Assembly: GCA_016787575.1 (NCBI GenBank)
Contig: JAEUUO010000007.1
Span: 351,165 to 415,164 of the forward strand
Source of the DNA: Saprospiraceae bacterium
Lineage (GTDB): Bacteria > Bacteroidota > Bacteroidia > Chitinophagales > Saprospiraceae
Direction of reading: 5' to 3'
DNA: 64,000 nt
Below the pieces are notes generated by a model. That model did no database searches. It saw only the letters and a list, made by a program, of their open reading frames with translations, and was not told where the DNA came from. Positions 9,868 to 17,721 of the stretch are shown one piece after another. Position 1 is the first letter of the stretch, and every line of letters begins with the position of its first letter. The position numbers and the translations under genes were made by a program.

Positions 9868-10419
9868 TCATTTAAGGGAAACCGCGGTCTGTCGCAGATA
9901 GTTATTTAAACTGCAGATCTTGTTCATACGACGCACCCAATAATCAGATTTAAGGATGTTTTCTTCAATTACTCCTCTGGAAGAAGTACTATGGATCAGC
10001 ATCAATCGATCTTTTTTACTTTCGGTAATAATTCCAACGTGTACTATTTTATTTTGATTGCTAAAAAAGACCAGGTCCCCTTTCATGGCTTCTTCTGCTT
10101 GGATACCGGGTATATTAAATGCTTGTTCGTGTGCACTGGCAGCCATTGAAATTTTAAACGGATTGCAAACAAATGTTACAAATCCACTGCAATCAAAACC
10201 TGATTTATCCTTACCTGCACGTTTATACTTGCAGCCAATAAACGACCTTGCATAATTGACCAATTCAGCGCGGAGCTGTTCTTCATTTAAGTGAGCCGAT
10301 TTATTCAGCCGATATGCTTGTAATGACGGCCGGGCCGGTTGGCATTGGCCAAAAAGCAAAAAGAGGCAACAAAATCCTGCCCATTTTAATAACACGGAAT
10401 AGAGGGTCGTAGTTTTCAT
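9868..10419 (-). CDS. NlpC/P60 peptidoglycan endopeptidase lipoprotein
   Basis: Predicted envelope cysteine peptidase cleaving cell-wall peptide stems. The signal sequence ends in a lipobox (LFGQC, Cys near residue 26). The NlpC/P60 domain covers about residues 60-175: catalytic Cys in FDCSGFVTFV, His in KIVHVGIITES, and a third polar residue in LMLIHSTSSRGV. The GDLVFF motif between Cys and His is typical. It is a single catalytic domain with no SH3 or LysM anchor; membrane attachment would be by the lipid. A 15-bp palindrome lies immediately before the start codon. Confidence 0.88.
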   Translation of the reverse strand: MKTTTLYSVLLKWAGFCCLFLLFGQCQPARPSLQAYRLNKSAHLNEEQLRAELVNYARSFIGCKYKRAGKDKSGFDCSGFVTFVCNPFKISMAASAHEQAFNIPGIQAEEAMKGDLVFFSNQNKIVHVGIITESKKDRLMLIHSTSSRGVIEENILKSDYWVRRMNKICSLNNYLRQTAVSLK

Positions 10420-10420
10420 A

Positions 10421-10435
10421 ATTACCTGAGGTAAT
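10421..10435. promoter_or_regulatory. 15-bp palindrome at the NlpC start codon
   Basis: ATTACCTGAGGTAAT is a perfect inverted repeat (7-bp arms, 1-base centre) ending one base before the ATG. On the transcribed strand it contains AGG at Shine-Dalgarno distance. It could be a regulator site or a start-site hairpin; no direct evidence for either. Confidence 0.35.
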
Positions 10436-10461
10436 TTATGTAAACGCCAAAATACGACTAA

Positions 10462-10493
10462 TTAATATATTATAATAATTTATAATATATTAA
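10462..10493 (-). terminator. AT-only hairpin after the nitrilase gene
   Basis: A perfect 13-bp stem made only of A and T (ttaatatattata and its complement, 6-base loop) lies downstream of the nitrilase stop. There is no GC pair and no clear U tract, so it is a weak terminator candidate at best. Confidence 0.35.
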
Positions 10494-10520
10494 ATTTTTA
10501 GGTCTACCTCCTGTTAACAA

Positions 10521-11300
10521 TCACTCAAATTGAAAGCGGTCTGCATCTTTCAAAAAAGGGTATGCCCGTTTATATACTTGCAGATCCTGCTTGTTTAATT
10601 CAATGGTTTGTATGCTGTCTAGGCTTTCCAGGTTTAATACTGACTTTCCTTCAAAATCAAATACCGCTGAATTGCCAGTGTAGTGAATCTGATTTGCATC
10701 CATTCCAATGCGATTGACTCCGGCAACGAAACACTGATTTTCAATTGCACGAGCCGGGAGCAGGCTTTTCCAGGCTAAATTTCTTTTTTCAGGCCAATTG
10801 GCTACATAAATCATTAAATCGACACTTTCCTTATTTCTGGACCAAACCGGAAATCTCAGGTCATAACAAATAAACAGGGCAATTTTCCAGGATTTGTAAT
10901 CAAGAATTAATTTGTGGTTCCCTGCACTATAATGTTTGTGCTCATTGGCCAGACTGAACAGGTGTTTTTTATCATAAATTTTTGGATGAGGCGTACCAGG
11001 CTCAACCCAAATCAAGCGATTGTAAAACTGACCTTGCTCTTTAATGATCAAGCTGCCAGTAAGTGCCAGATTCAGTTGGTTTGATTGTTCCATCATCCAC
11101 TGGATGCTTGGCCCGTCCATAGGTTCTGCCAGTCTTTCAGATTCCATGGAAAAACCAGTGGTGAACATTTCCGGAAATATGACCAGATCTGTTGTTGATG
11201 AATCAAGTGCAGCTAATTTTTTCTCCAACAGGATTTTATTGGCAGCAGCATCTTGCCACTTACAATCAGATTGACAAAGGCTGATTTTTAAAGGAGTCAT
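10521..11300 (-). CDS. Nitrilase-superfamily amidohydrolase (omega-amidase/Nit2-YafV type)
   Basis: Probable omega-amidase hydrolysing 2-oxoglutaramate or 2-oxosuccinamate to the oxo-acid and ammonia. The C-N hydrolase fold shows its Glu-Lys-Cys triad: Glu in LVIFPEMFTTGFSM, Lys in IYDKKHLFSL, Cys in IALFICYDLRFPVW. The YDLRFPVWSRN sequence matches the YafV/Nit2 branch. ATG 11300 (MTPLKISLCQSDCKWQ) is preferred over an upstream in-frame ATG because a TATTTTTG -7 element lies between them. 259 aa is the normal length. Exact substrate is inferred from family only. Confidence 0.87.
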   Translation of the reverse strand: MTPLKISLCQSDCKWQDAAANKILLEKKLAALDSSTTDLVIFPEMFTTGFSMESERLAEPMDGPSIQWMMEQSNQLNLALTGSLIIKEQGQFYNRLIWVEPGTPHPKIYDKKHLFSLANEHKHYSAGNHKLILDYKSWKIALFICYDLRFPVWSRNKESVDLMIYVANWPEKRNLAWKSLLPARAIENQCFVAGVNRIGMDANQIHYTGNSAVFDFEGKSVLNLESLDSIQTIELNKQDLQVYKRAYPFLKDADRFQFE

Positions 11301-11313
11301 GAAAGGATTTTGC

Positions 11314-11321
11314 CAAAAATA
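11314..11321 (-). promoter_or_regulatory. Candidate -7 element of the nitrilase gene
   Basis: TATTTTTG on the minus strand lies 13 bases before ATG 11300, directly after the rplY terminator stem. Confidence 0.5.
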
Positions 11322-11322
11322 C

Positions 11323-11348
11323 AAAAGCCGGATCAAGACCCGGCTTTT
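11323..11348 (-). terminator. Intrinsic terminator of rplY
   Basis: A 9-bp stem (aaaagccgg / ccggctttt) with an 8-base loop lies 24 bases after the rplY stop. On the minus strand it is followed by TATTTTTGG. It separates rplY from the nitrilase gene. Confidence 0.75.
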
Positions 11349-11372
11349 GATATAACTCTTTAATTAGAATAT

Positions 11373-12023
11373 TTACTTCTTAGCAGGCGCAGCTGGTTTT
11401 GCTGCAGCCGGAGCAGCAGCCTTGGCAGGTGCAGCAGCTTTAGCCGGAGCAGCTGTTTCAGCAGCAGCGCTCTTAAGGGCTCTTGGAATCTCAACTCCCA
11501 CAACCGGAGTACTGCCTGGATTCAAAATTTCAACTCCTTCTATCGGATTGATATCTTTTACTCTCATGGTTTGACCTAAATCCAATTTGCTAACATCTAA
11601 AGTAACTTCAGGAACAATATTTTCAGATTTAGCTTTTACCAAAATGGTACGCATTCTTTGAATCAATTTTCCCCCTGATTTCACACCCACTGCAGAACCG
11701 AGTAACTTTAGGGGTACCTGCACTTTTACAGAAGTTCCTTTCACCAATTTTAAAAAATCAAGGTGAATGATATTGTCTGTCACTGGATGTGATTGAACAT
11801 CTTTCAAAATACAGCGGTGAACTTGTCCATTTAAATGGATATCAGCTACTTTAAAATCTGGGGTATACAACAAGGATTTCAGTTCCGTTGGATTCGCATT
11901 AAAGCTAATATTTTCTCCCTTTGAATATAACACGCAGGGAATCAATCCTTTATCTCTTTCGCCTTTTGAAGCGGCTTTTCCATAAGCGGATCTCGGACTG
12001 GCATTTAAAACAACTGTTTCCAT
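11373..12023 (-). CDS. rplY: 50S ribosomal protein L25/Ctc form
   Basis: Binds 5S rRNA in the large subunit. The N-terminal L25 domain (about 1-95, MRSPRSAYGK-like opening ASPRSAYGKAASKGERDK) is followed by the TL5/Ctc beta domain (about 95-185). The last ~30 residues are a low-complexity tail of repeated A-A-P-A-K units, common in Bacteroidota L25. Single gene with its own TAACTTTG element upstream and a strong terminator downstream. Confidence 0.94.
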   Translation of the reverse strand: METVVLNASPRSAYGKAASKGERDKGLIPCVLYSKGENISFNANPTELKSLLYTPDFKVADIHLNGQVHRCILKDVQSHPVTDNIIHLDFLKLVKGTSVKVQVPLKLLGSAVGVKSGGKLIQRMRTILVKAKSENIVPEVTLDVSKLDLGQTMRVKDINPIEGVEILNPGSTPVVGVEIPRALKSAAAETAAPAKAAAPAKAAAPAAAKPAAPAKK

Positions 12024-12054
12024 AATAAATACATTAATTTCCTAAAAGGGAGCG

Positions 12055-12062
12055 CAAAGTTA
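12055..12062 (-). promoter_or_regulatory. Candidate -7 element of rplY
   Basis: TAACTTTG on the minus strand, 31 bases before the rplY ATG, fits TAnnTTTG. Confidence 0.5.
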
Positions 12063-12071
12063 AGATAAATT

Positions 12072-12118
12072 CTGCAATTCTACAATGCTGCAATTCTACA
12101 ATGCTGCAATTCTACAAT
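12072..12118 (+). repeat. Three tandem 16-bp repeats
   Basis: Three head-to-tail copies of ctgcaattctacaatg (last copy one base short). The complementary motif ttgtagaattgcag resembles the repeat cluster on the other side of the four-helix gene. Together with the hairpin at 12132 it occupies most of the 314-base gap between rplY and that gene. Confidence 0.8.
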
Positions 12119-12131
12119 AAAATGTAAATTA

Positions 12132-12167
12132 AGCCTAAAACAGAGTTTGGAAACTCTGTTTTAGGCT
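12132..12167. repeat. Perfect 17-bp palindromic hairpin
   Basis: A 17-bp uninterrupted stem (agcctaaaacagagttt and its complement) closes on a GG loop. There is no U tract on either strand. Its core (ACAGAGTTT..AAACTCTGT) resembles hairpins at 17640 and 17722, suggesting a dispersed palindromic element. Confidence 0.75.
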
Positions 12168-12318
12168 AATGGGGAATAATTAATCTTTCAATGTCAACCA
12201 ATAAAAATACTAATTTTTTGACTTTTAAATCTAATATGATAGTGGCTTTTCAACTATAATTACTTACCGTCAATTAAACTTAATGGTTTAAAAACTGGAA
12301 AATAATTCTGCAATTTAT

Positions 12319-12326
12319 TAATTTTG
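12319..12326 (+). promoter_or_regulatory. Candidate -7 element of the four-helix gene
   Basis: TAATTTTG ends 11 bases before the ATG at 12338, suggesting that the orphan gene is transcribed from its own promoter. Confidence 0.45.
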
Positions 12327-12337
12327 ATAAACACCTT

Positions 12338-12682
12338 ATGAAAAACCCTATTTTAGAGTTAAGCTTTGCTTTTGCATTAAAAATTGTGGCTTATTGCGAA
12401 TTGCTGGAAAAGCAAAAAAAATTTATTATAGCTAATCAGTTATTAAAATCTGGGACTTCGATTGGAGCTAATATTCGAGAAGCACAAAATCCACACAGTC
12501 GTGCTGATTTTATTGCAAAAATGATCATTGCAATGAAAGAAGCAGATGAGACCTCTTATTGGTTAGATCTTTGTCAAAAAAGTAATAATTACCCCGATCC
12601 GTTAGAATTGCAAATAAATGTGAAAGAAATAATCCGACTGCTCTCCAAAATTATTTCAACTTCAAAACAACATCAGAATTAG
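12338..12682 (+). CDS. Four-helix-bundle protein (S23/23S rRNA intervening-sequence family)
   Basis: 114-residue protein of the S23 family (TIGR02436/PF05635), related to the Avd accessory protein of diversity-generating retroelements. Typical features are the opening ...FALKIVAYCE, the conserved SGTSIGANIREAQ motif near residues 40-52, and KADFIAKM-like RADFIAKMIIAMKEADET. It is all alpha. Homologues occur inside 23S rRNA insertions and as free-standing genes; cellular role unknown, nucleic-acid binding suspected. No reverse transcriptase or variable repeat lies nearby. The gene sits between inverted copies of a short repeat (12072-12118, 12754-12804). Confidence 0.85.
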   Translation: MKNPILELSFAFALKIVAYCELLEKQKKFIIANQLLKSGTSIGANIREAQNPHSRADFIAKMIIAMKEADETSYWLDLCQKSNNYPDPLELQINVKEIIRLLSKIISTSKQHQN

Positions 12683-12753
12683 GAATTTCAAGTAAATAAT
12701 TTTTGAAATTAAATTCAAGATTTTAACTCTTGCAGCATAACGGTATTAAAAAA

Positions 12754-12804
12754 ATTGCAAGATTGTAGGATAGCAAGACTGTAGGATTGCAGGATTGCAG
12801 GATT
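12754..12804 (+). repeat. Degenerate repeat cluster, inverse of that at 12072
   Basis: Overlapping copies of gattgtagg, actgtaggattgcagg and attgcaggatt end 5 bases before the prs stop. They read as the complement of the 12072 repeats. Confidence 0.6.
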
Positions 12805-12809
12805 ACTTC

Positions 12810-13742
12810 CTATTTATCTACAAACAACGCCTCTATCGATCGATGTTCATGCGTATTACGGATAGCTTTTGCAAATAATTTTGCTGAACTCAGGACTTTG
12901 ATTTTTGGACTTTGTTTTTTAAGTGGGATGGAATCGGTAACGATCATTTCATCAATTCTGGAAGCTTCGATTGTTTCGATGGCTTTGCCAGATAGAACCG
13001 CATGAGTACAAATTGATCTGATTTTTACAGCGCCTTTATCAATGAGTGCTTGTGCTGCTTTTCCGAGCGTCCCGGCTGTGTCAACGATATCATCGATGAG
13101 AATTACTTCCCGGTCTTTTACATCCCCGATGACAGTAATTCCTTCAACCTCATTGGCTTTTTTGCGGTATTTATCACAGATAACCAGGTCGCGGCCAAAA
13201 TGTTTAGAATAAGCTCTAGCCCTTTTAACACCTCCGACATCTGCACAGGCAAATACTACATTGTTGTTTAGATTGCCTTCCAAATAAGGCATAAAGATGG
13301 CTTCTGATTTGAGGTGATCAACCGGAATATCAAAAAATCCCTGTATCTGATCGGCATGCAAATCCATGGTCATGATGCGATTGGCACCCGCAGCCTGCAA
13401 TAGATTAGCAACCAGTTTGGCTGAAATCGGCACTCTGGGTTTGTCCTTTCTATCCTGACGGGCATAGCCAAAATAAGGAATGACTGCAGAAATGTAATTG
13501 GCACTGGCCCGTTTGGCAGCATCTATCATCAACAACAGTTCAAATAAATTTTCCGATGGGGCGTGGGTTGACTGTATAAAAAATACAAACATACCTCGTA
13601 CGGATTCATTGATAACAGGCTGCATCTCCCCGTCGCTAAACCGCTGGAGATCCAATTTACCCAATGAATACCCGTAATAATCTGCAATACTCTCCGCTAG
13701 ATAGTGGGAGGAAGTACCTGAAAACAATTTAACGTCCTGCAT
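12810..13742 (-). CDS. prs: Ribose-phosphate pyrophosphokinase
   Basis: Makes PRPP from ribose 5-phosphate and ATP for nucleotide, His and Trp synthesis. Family landmarks are FSDGEMQP near the N-terminus, FVIQSTHAP-like FFIQSTHAPSENL, PYFGYARQDRKDKPR (catalytic flexible loop region), MTMDLHADQIQGFFDIP, and the PRPP-binding loop VILIDDIVDTAGT. The start is ATG 13742 (MQDVKLFSGT), giving 310 aa, the normal size. The frame stays open 66 codons further, but that part overlaps the divergent SET gene and the promoter pair at 13763-13779, and has no family similarity. Confidence 0.96.
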   Translation of the reverse strand: MQDVKLFSGTSSHYLAESIADYYGYSLGKLDLQRFSDGEMQPVINESVRGMFVFFIQSTHAPSENLFELLLMIDAAKRASANYISAVIPYFGYARQDRKDKPRVPISAKLVANLLQAAGANRIMTMDLHADQIQGFFDIPVDHLKSEAIFMPYLEGNLNNNVVFACADVGGVKRARAYSKHFGRDLVICDKYRKKANEVEGITVIGDVKDREVILIDDIVDTAGTLGKAAQALIDKGAVKIRSICTHAVLSGKAIETIEASRIDEMIVTDSIPLKKQSPKIKVLSSAKLFAKAIRNTHEHRSIEALFVDK

Positions 13743-13762
13743 AAAAAATATGAAAACAAAGG

Positions 13763-13770
13763 CAAAGCTA
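13763..13770 (-). promoter_or_regulatory. Candidate -7 element of prs
   Basis: TAGCTTTG on the minus strand, 20 bases before the prs ATG, fits TAnnTTTG. It is one base away from the -7 element of the divergent SET gene. Confidence 0.5.
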
Positions 13771-13771
13771 A

Positions 13772-13779
13772 TACTTTTG
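13772..13779 (+). promoter_or_regulatory. Candidate -7 element of the SET gene
   Basis: TACTTTTG on the plus strand lies 17 bases before ATG 13797. The -33 region of this promoter would lie across the prs -7 element and leader. Confidence 0.5.
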
Positions 13780-13796
13780 CAGGCAAAGAGAAAAAC

Positions 13797-14213
13797 ATGC
13801 AAAGAATACCGGGTCTCTATGTTGCGAAAGTCCGAAATAAAGGACGAGGTGTATTTAGTGTGGACGACATTAGCTCCGGGTCGATCATTGAAGTTTGCCC
13901 GGTGATTCGCATACCTCCTCATGAAGTAGATATCATTCATGAAACTGAATTACACGATTATTACTTCGTCTGGGGTGATCACGATGAAGAAGCAGCTATC
14001 GCCTTGGGATATGGATCCTTATACAATCACTCCTACAAACCCAATGCAGAATATGTCTTTGATGTAGCCAGCGATTCCATTGAGGTATATGCTTTAAAAG
14101 ACATTCCAGCCGGCAAAGAAATCACGTTCAACTATCATGGCGATCCGGATTGCAAAGACGAATTGTGGTTTGATAAAACAGGTAAACGGGTAAAGCGGAT
14201 TAAACCAAATTAA
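13797..14213 (+). CDS. SET domain protein-lysine methyltransferase-like protein
   Basis: A single SET domain (138 aa) without Pre-SET or Post-SET zinc clusters. Visible family motifs are NKGRGVFSVDDISSGSIIE at the N-terminus, the SAM-site motif YNHSYKPNAEY (classical NHS), and ITFNYHGD near the C-terminus in place of the usual ELxxDY core. Expected activity is SAM-dependent lysine methylation; the bacterial substrate is unknown. It is divergently transcribed from prs, with only 54 bases between the start codons. Confidence 0.87.
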   Translation: MQRIPGLYVAKVRNKGRGVFSVDDISSGSIIEVCPVIRIPPHEVDIIHETELHDYYFVWGDHDEEAAIALGYGSLYNHSYKPNAEYVFDVASDSIEVYALKDIPAGKEITFNYHGDPDCKDELWFDKTGKRVKRIKPN

Positions 14214-14310
14214 TAATGTGCCTTAAAATGTATGGTCGCTTTTTTTTACAATCAAGGAGTGCCAAAAGATTTATTAATAATTATTTCAATTTATAAAAGT
14301 TAATTCATTT

Positions 14311-14349
14311 AAAAAACACAGCCCCATCAAAATAAATCAATGAGGCTGT
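14311..14349 (-). terminator. Intrinsic terminator of the PorE-like gene
   Basis: On the minus strand a 9-bp stem (ACAGCCTCA / TGGGGCTGT, one G-U pair) with a 14-base loop is followed by GTTTTTT. It lies 31 bases after the stop codon at 14380. Confidence 0.8.
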
Positions 14350-14379
14350 TGTTGAAATTGTGAACGAGATATATCTGTA

Positions 14380-16485
14380 CTACTTCTTAGCAGGTTTTGA
14401 TTTCTTATTTAATACTTCTTTCTTAATTTCGATACTGGTTGGTCCAGCGATAATCTTAAATTCTGATCGTCTGTTAAATCGGTGTTCTTCGTCTGTACAA
14501 TCTTCTCCATTTGTGCATTGATTCAATATTTTTTCTTCACCATAACCTTTAGCTACGATACGCGATGAAGCAATGCCTTTAGACACTAAATATTTTTTGG
14601 CTGAATTTGCACGGCGCTGCGACAATTTTTCATTATATGCATCATCTCCTCTGGAATCAGTATGCGAGCTCAACTCAATCACCATGTCAGGATATTTATC
14701 CATTAATTCTTTCAATACTTTTAAATCTTTTTCCGCATCTGGTAAAATTTTATCATCATCAAAATCATAATAGATGTTGTTGAGTCGAATCGGTTCATTG
14801 ATGGTTATTATTTCAACATCTGATTCTGGTGGCATTACGCGAAGTACAACTTGCTTTTTAATGCTTTGATCTTTTTCAATTCCAACCGTATTGACTGCAA
14901 ACTCTTCAGGAAAATAACCTTCTTTGGTCACAACGACTTTGTAGGCTTTGTCCTTATTTAATAAATGAGAAATTTCGTTTGATTCCGAACTGGTTTTAGA
15001 TTGTGCATCTCCTTCTTTATTTCCGGTAAATTCAATCAACTGAGCTGTTGCCCCTTTAATTGGTTTTTTCTTTTCATCAATCACTACTGTTGTTAAATCA
15101 ATAACCAATTTTCGCTTGCCAATAAAATAAATATCGTCACAACAGGTTTTGCTTTTTAAAGATTTGGATTGTGGATCCGGACGATTGGAAGTAAGAAATG
15201 CGCGATCTCCCGACGGACTTAATTTATAAAAAAGATCATCTGTACTTGAATTTATTGGCAAACCCATATTTTCAGGACTTGACCAATCAGATCCATTCCA
15301 TTTCGATTTAAAAATATCAAATCCACCCAGTCCTGGCCAGTAATCCGAACTAAAATATAAAGTCCCTTCATGCATAAACGGACAAATATCATCTCCGGGT
15401 GTATTTAAACTGGCTAAACTTACCGGTGCAGAAAATTCTGCTTCACTTATTTTATTGGAATAATATAAATCAAATCCGCCTTTGCCTCCGGGAATGTTTG
15501 CTGAAAACAACAAGACTTTAGAACCATACAATTCACCTTCTACCGGATGCCTTGCAAGATAGTCTCCATTGACTCCCTTTACCTCCAAAGCAGGACTCCA
15601 ATCTGTTGCTGTACGTGTGGAAACATAAATTTTACTTTCTTCCATGTGTCCTCCGTCAGAAATGGTACGCGTAAAATACATAGTGTTGCCATCTTTTGAA
15701 AAACTGACATTGGCTGTATGATATCCTACCCGATTGATCAATTCCGTTAAAGCAGCTGGTTTGTCCCAGCCTTTGCCTTCTGTATAGCTGCTGCTGTATA
15801 CCAATGAAAAATCAGATTCTTCCTTTGGTTCTTCTTTCTTTTCTTCATTGTTTTCTTTGCCTTCTCCCCCTCCGGATTTTACTTCTTTAGCTCCAGCCTT
15901 GGCTGTCTTTCCTTGCAAAGAACTAAAATAAAGGACACCGGTATTGTCGGTTATCGGGCCATTTTGATTTTCGGGAGTATTGATCACATTGCCTGCGTTT
16001 TTAACTTCCAGGCTGAGATCTTCTTTCATTGTTGCTAGCAATTCAATTCCTTTTAATTCATTTTGTGCCAGCTGTTTCATATTCTCATCGGCTCCGCTCT
16101 CGATATATTTTTTAAATTCTTCAGAAGCTTCGGTATAAGACGCATTCATTTTTAAGGCTTTCCCATAATAAAAACGGGATTCAAAATATTTATTTGCCTT
16201 ATCACGCGCCAAAACCCGATTGTACCAATTGCAGGATTTTGCATAGTCCCGCAACACAAAATGTGCATACGCAATTTTAACCGCTATGTCTTTTTCCTTA
16301 GCATTTTTATAAGCCTTTTCATATTGCTCCAAGGCACGGTAATATTGACCTTTTTCAATTTGTTCGTCTCCTGATTTTATCAAAGCATCCTTTGTATTTC
16401 CGGTAGCCGGTTGTGCAAAAGACGGATTTACAAAACCCAACAGACAGCAAACTATTAAACTGAAATATATTTTGACTGGATTCAT
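14380..16485 (-). CDS. OmpA-family envelope protein with TPR and PD40 repeats (PorE-like)
   Basis: Probable periplasmic/outer-membrane peptidoglycan-anchored partner of T9SS, with the domain order of PorE. A signal peptide (cleaved near PSFAQP) is followed by TPR repeats (about 30-150, GQYYRALEQYEKAYKNA). Next are PD40/WD40-like beta-propeller repeats (about 175-445, e.g. GTLYFSSDYWPGLGGFDIF and TSNRP). A carboxypeptidase-regulatory-like domain covers about 455-545. The last 120 residues form an OmpA domain with the peptidoglycan-binding Asp/Arg in LSSHTDSRGDD and HRFNRRSEF. It follows porP/sprF by 18 bases; this pairing is common in Bacteroidota. Several PorE-like paralogues exist per genome, so this may not be the core subunit. 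Confidence 0.86.
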   Translation of the reverse strand: MNPVKIYFSLIVCCLLGFVNPSFAQPATGNTKDALIKSGDEQIEKGQYYRALEQYEKAYKNAKEKDIAVKIAYAHFVLRDYAKSCNWYNRVLARDKANKYFESRFYYGKALKMNASYTEASEEFKKYIESGADENMKQLAQNELKGIELLATMKEDLSLEVKNAGNVINTPENQNGPITDNTGVLYFSSLQGKTAKAGAKEVKSGGGEGKENNEEKKEEPKEESDFSLVYSSSYTEGKGWDKPAALTELINRVGYHTANVSFSKDGNTMYFTRTISDGGHMEESKIYVSTRTATDWSPALEVKGVNGDYLARHPVEGELYGSKVLLFSANIPGGKGGFDLYYSNKISEAEFSAPVSLASLNTPGDDICPFMHEGTLYFSSDYWPGLGGFDIFKSKWNGSDWSSPENMGLPINSSTDDLFYKLSPSGDRAFLTSNRPDPQSKSLKSKTCCDDIYFIGKRKLVIDLTTVVIDEKKKPIKGATAQLIEFTGNKEGDAQSKTSSESNEISHLLNKDKAYKVVVTKEGYFPEEFAVNTVGIEKDQSIKKQVVLRVMPPESDVEIITINEPIRLNNIYYDFDDDKILPDAEKDLKVLKELMDKYPDMVIELSSHTDSRGDDAYNEKLSQRRANSAKKYLVSKGIASSRIVAKGYGEEKILNQCTNGEDCTDEEHRFNRRSEFKIIAGPTSIEIKKEVLNKKSKPAKK

Positions 16486-16503
16486 AAAATTCTATTGTAA
16501 AAA

Positions 16504-17532
16504 TTAAAAACGTGGGCAGAAAACTTTTGGTTTCGGATTTGGCTTCTTTGTAATATTGCCCGTGTACATGATCCCCAACTCAATGGCTCCAAATCCAGAT
16601 GGATCCTGTGCTTTTGTCAATCCGGAAACTGTTTTGTCATAGCCTATTTGCGCTTTGATTTTACCATAATTCATTCCTGCCATAATTTGCAGTGCATCTC
16701 CGAAACGGTATCCGAGACCTGCATTCAAGCGAACTTTCTTTTCGACATTAAATAAATAACTTGCCATGCATTGTGCAACCGTTTCATTAAATTTATCAAG
16801 GTTGCGCAACCAAAACATAGGTGTTAAATCAACTTTCTCATTCAAATGATATTCCAAAGAACCATGGGCAGACCATAACATTTTTAATTTGTAAGAACCG
16901 GTCCCTCCGGATAGACTAAAATTAGGTTGGGTAATGTGAGCAGAAGAAAGTCCAACTTTAATCAAATGCTTTTTTACAGAAATAGGAGTTGTAAAAACCA
17001 ATCCGCCTGAAATGTCTTGATAATTAGCTTTACCGGATTGCAATTTTGAATCATCGGGTGAACTGGATGCACCAGAATCCAACTCATCTAAAAAATTTGC
17101 TTTTTCGGGATTCTTCGCATTTAAACTGACCCCTCCAAATTGGGCTCCTATAGCTAAATCTCCTTTGCCAATTCCCAGGTGATAGGCTCCGGAAGCCAGA
17201 AATCCGCCCTTTCCTAGATTGATTTCACCAGTTCTATCTTGAAAAAACGAGATAGCCAGAGAAGTCCAATCTTTTGCACGAAATGCAAATCCAAAATTAA
17301 CATCCATTCCAAACAAAGGTGTCCTGTATAAGGAACCAGCACTGCCAATGGAAGCGCCCTGATCACGATAAATTCCACTCAATCTAAAGGTTCCGAAAAA
17401 ACCACCGGTATTGGCCGGATTTACATGAATAGGAGCAAATTCATACTGGGTAAAGTGCAAATCTTGTGAAAAAAGACTTGAACAGATCAGTGAACTTACC
17501 AGAAATACAGCCAGATTAAGGTTTTGCTTCAT
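16504..17532 (-). CDS. PorP/SprF family type IX secretion membrane protein
   Basis: Outer-membrane beta-barrel protein of the PorP/SprF family, involved in T9SS function and particularly in export of type B cargo. It has a signal peptide (MKQNLNLAVFLVSSLICSS, cut after FSQ). The conserved opening is DLHFTQYEFAPIHVNPANTG, the diagnostic PorP/SprF signature, with GIYRDQ and GLGYRFGDALQIMAGMNYG further on. ATG 17532 is the first ATG in frame and gives a clean signal peptide; an upstream TTG adds three residues. First gene of a two-gene unit with the PorE-like OmpA protein. Confidence 0.9.
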   Translation of the reverse strand: MKQNLNLAVFLVSSLICSSLFSQDLHFTQYEFAPIHVNPANTGGFFGTFRLSGIYRDQGASIGSAGSLYRTPLFGMDVNFGFAFRAKDWTSLAISFFQDRTGEINLGKGGFLASGAYHLGIGKGDLAIGAQFGGVSLNAKNPEKANFLDELDSGASSSPDDSKLQSGKANYQDISGGLVFTTPISVKKHLIKVGLSSAHITQPNFSLSGGTGSYKLKMLWSAHGSLEYHLNEKVDLTPMFWLRNLDKFNETVAQCMASYLFNVEKKVRLNAGLGYRFGDALQIMAGMNYGKIKAQIGYDKTVSGLTKAQDPSGFGAIELGIMYTGNITKKPNPKPKVFCPRF

Positions 17533-17639
17533 ACATCCCAATTAAGGTCGAAATATACTGCTATTTCACCGTTGGTTTAAGGGCTGAAGCCAAAGAATTA
17601 GAAATTTAACAAATAAGTACTTCAGCTATTCCTTTTCTT

Positions 17640-17665
17640 AAACATAGGGTTTAAACTCTATGTTT
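17640..17665. repeat. Intergenic hairpin, palindrome family member
   Basis: aaacatag / ctatgttt arms enclose the palindrome gtttaaac, giving an almost perfect 26-base inverted repeat with one G-T step. Part of a 265-base gap (17533-17797) that otherwise holds only a second hairpin. Confidence 0.6.
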
Positions 17666-17721
17666 GCCCAATCCCAGAAAACATTTGATTTCAATGTAAA
17701 ATCAATTCCCCTCTTTATCTC

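Noticed and set aside
12338..12682. Diversity-generating retroelement accessory gene (Avd)
   Set aside because: The protein shares the four-helix fold, but no reverse transcriptase, template repeat or variable repeat was found nearby.
13743..13940. 66-codon N-terminal extension of prs
   Set aside because: It overlaps the divergent SET gene and both -7 elements; prs family members begin at MQDVKLFSG.
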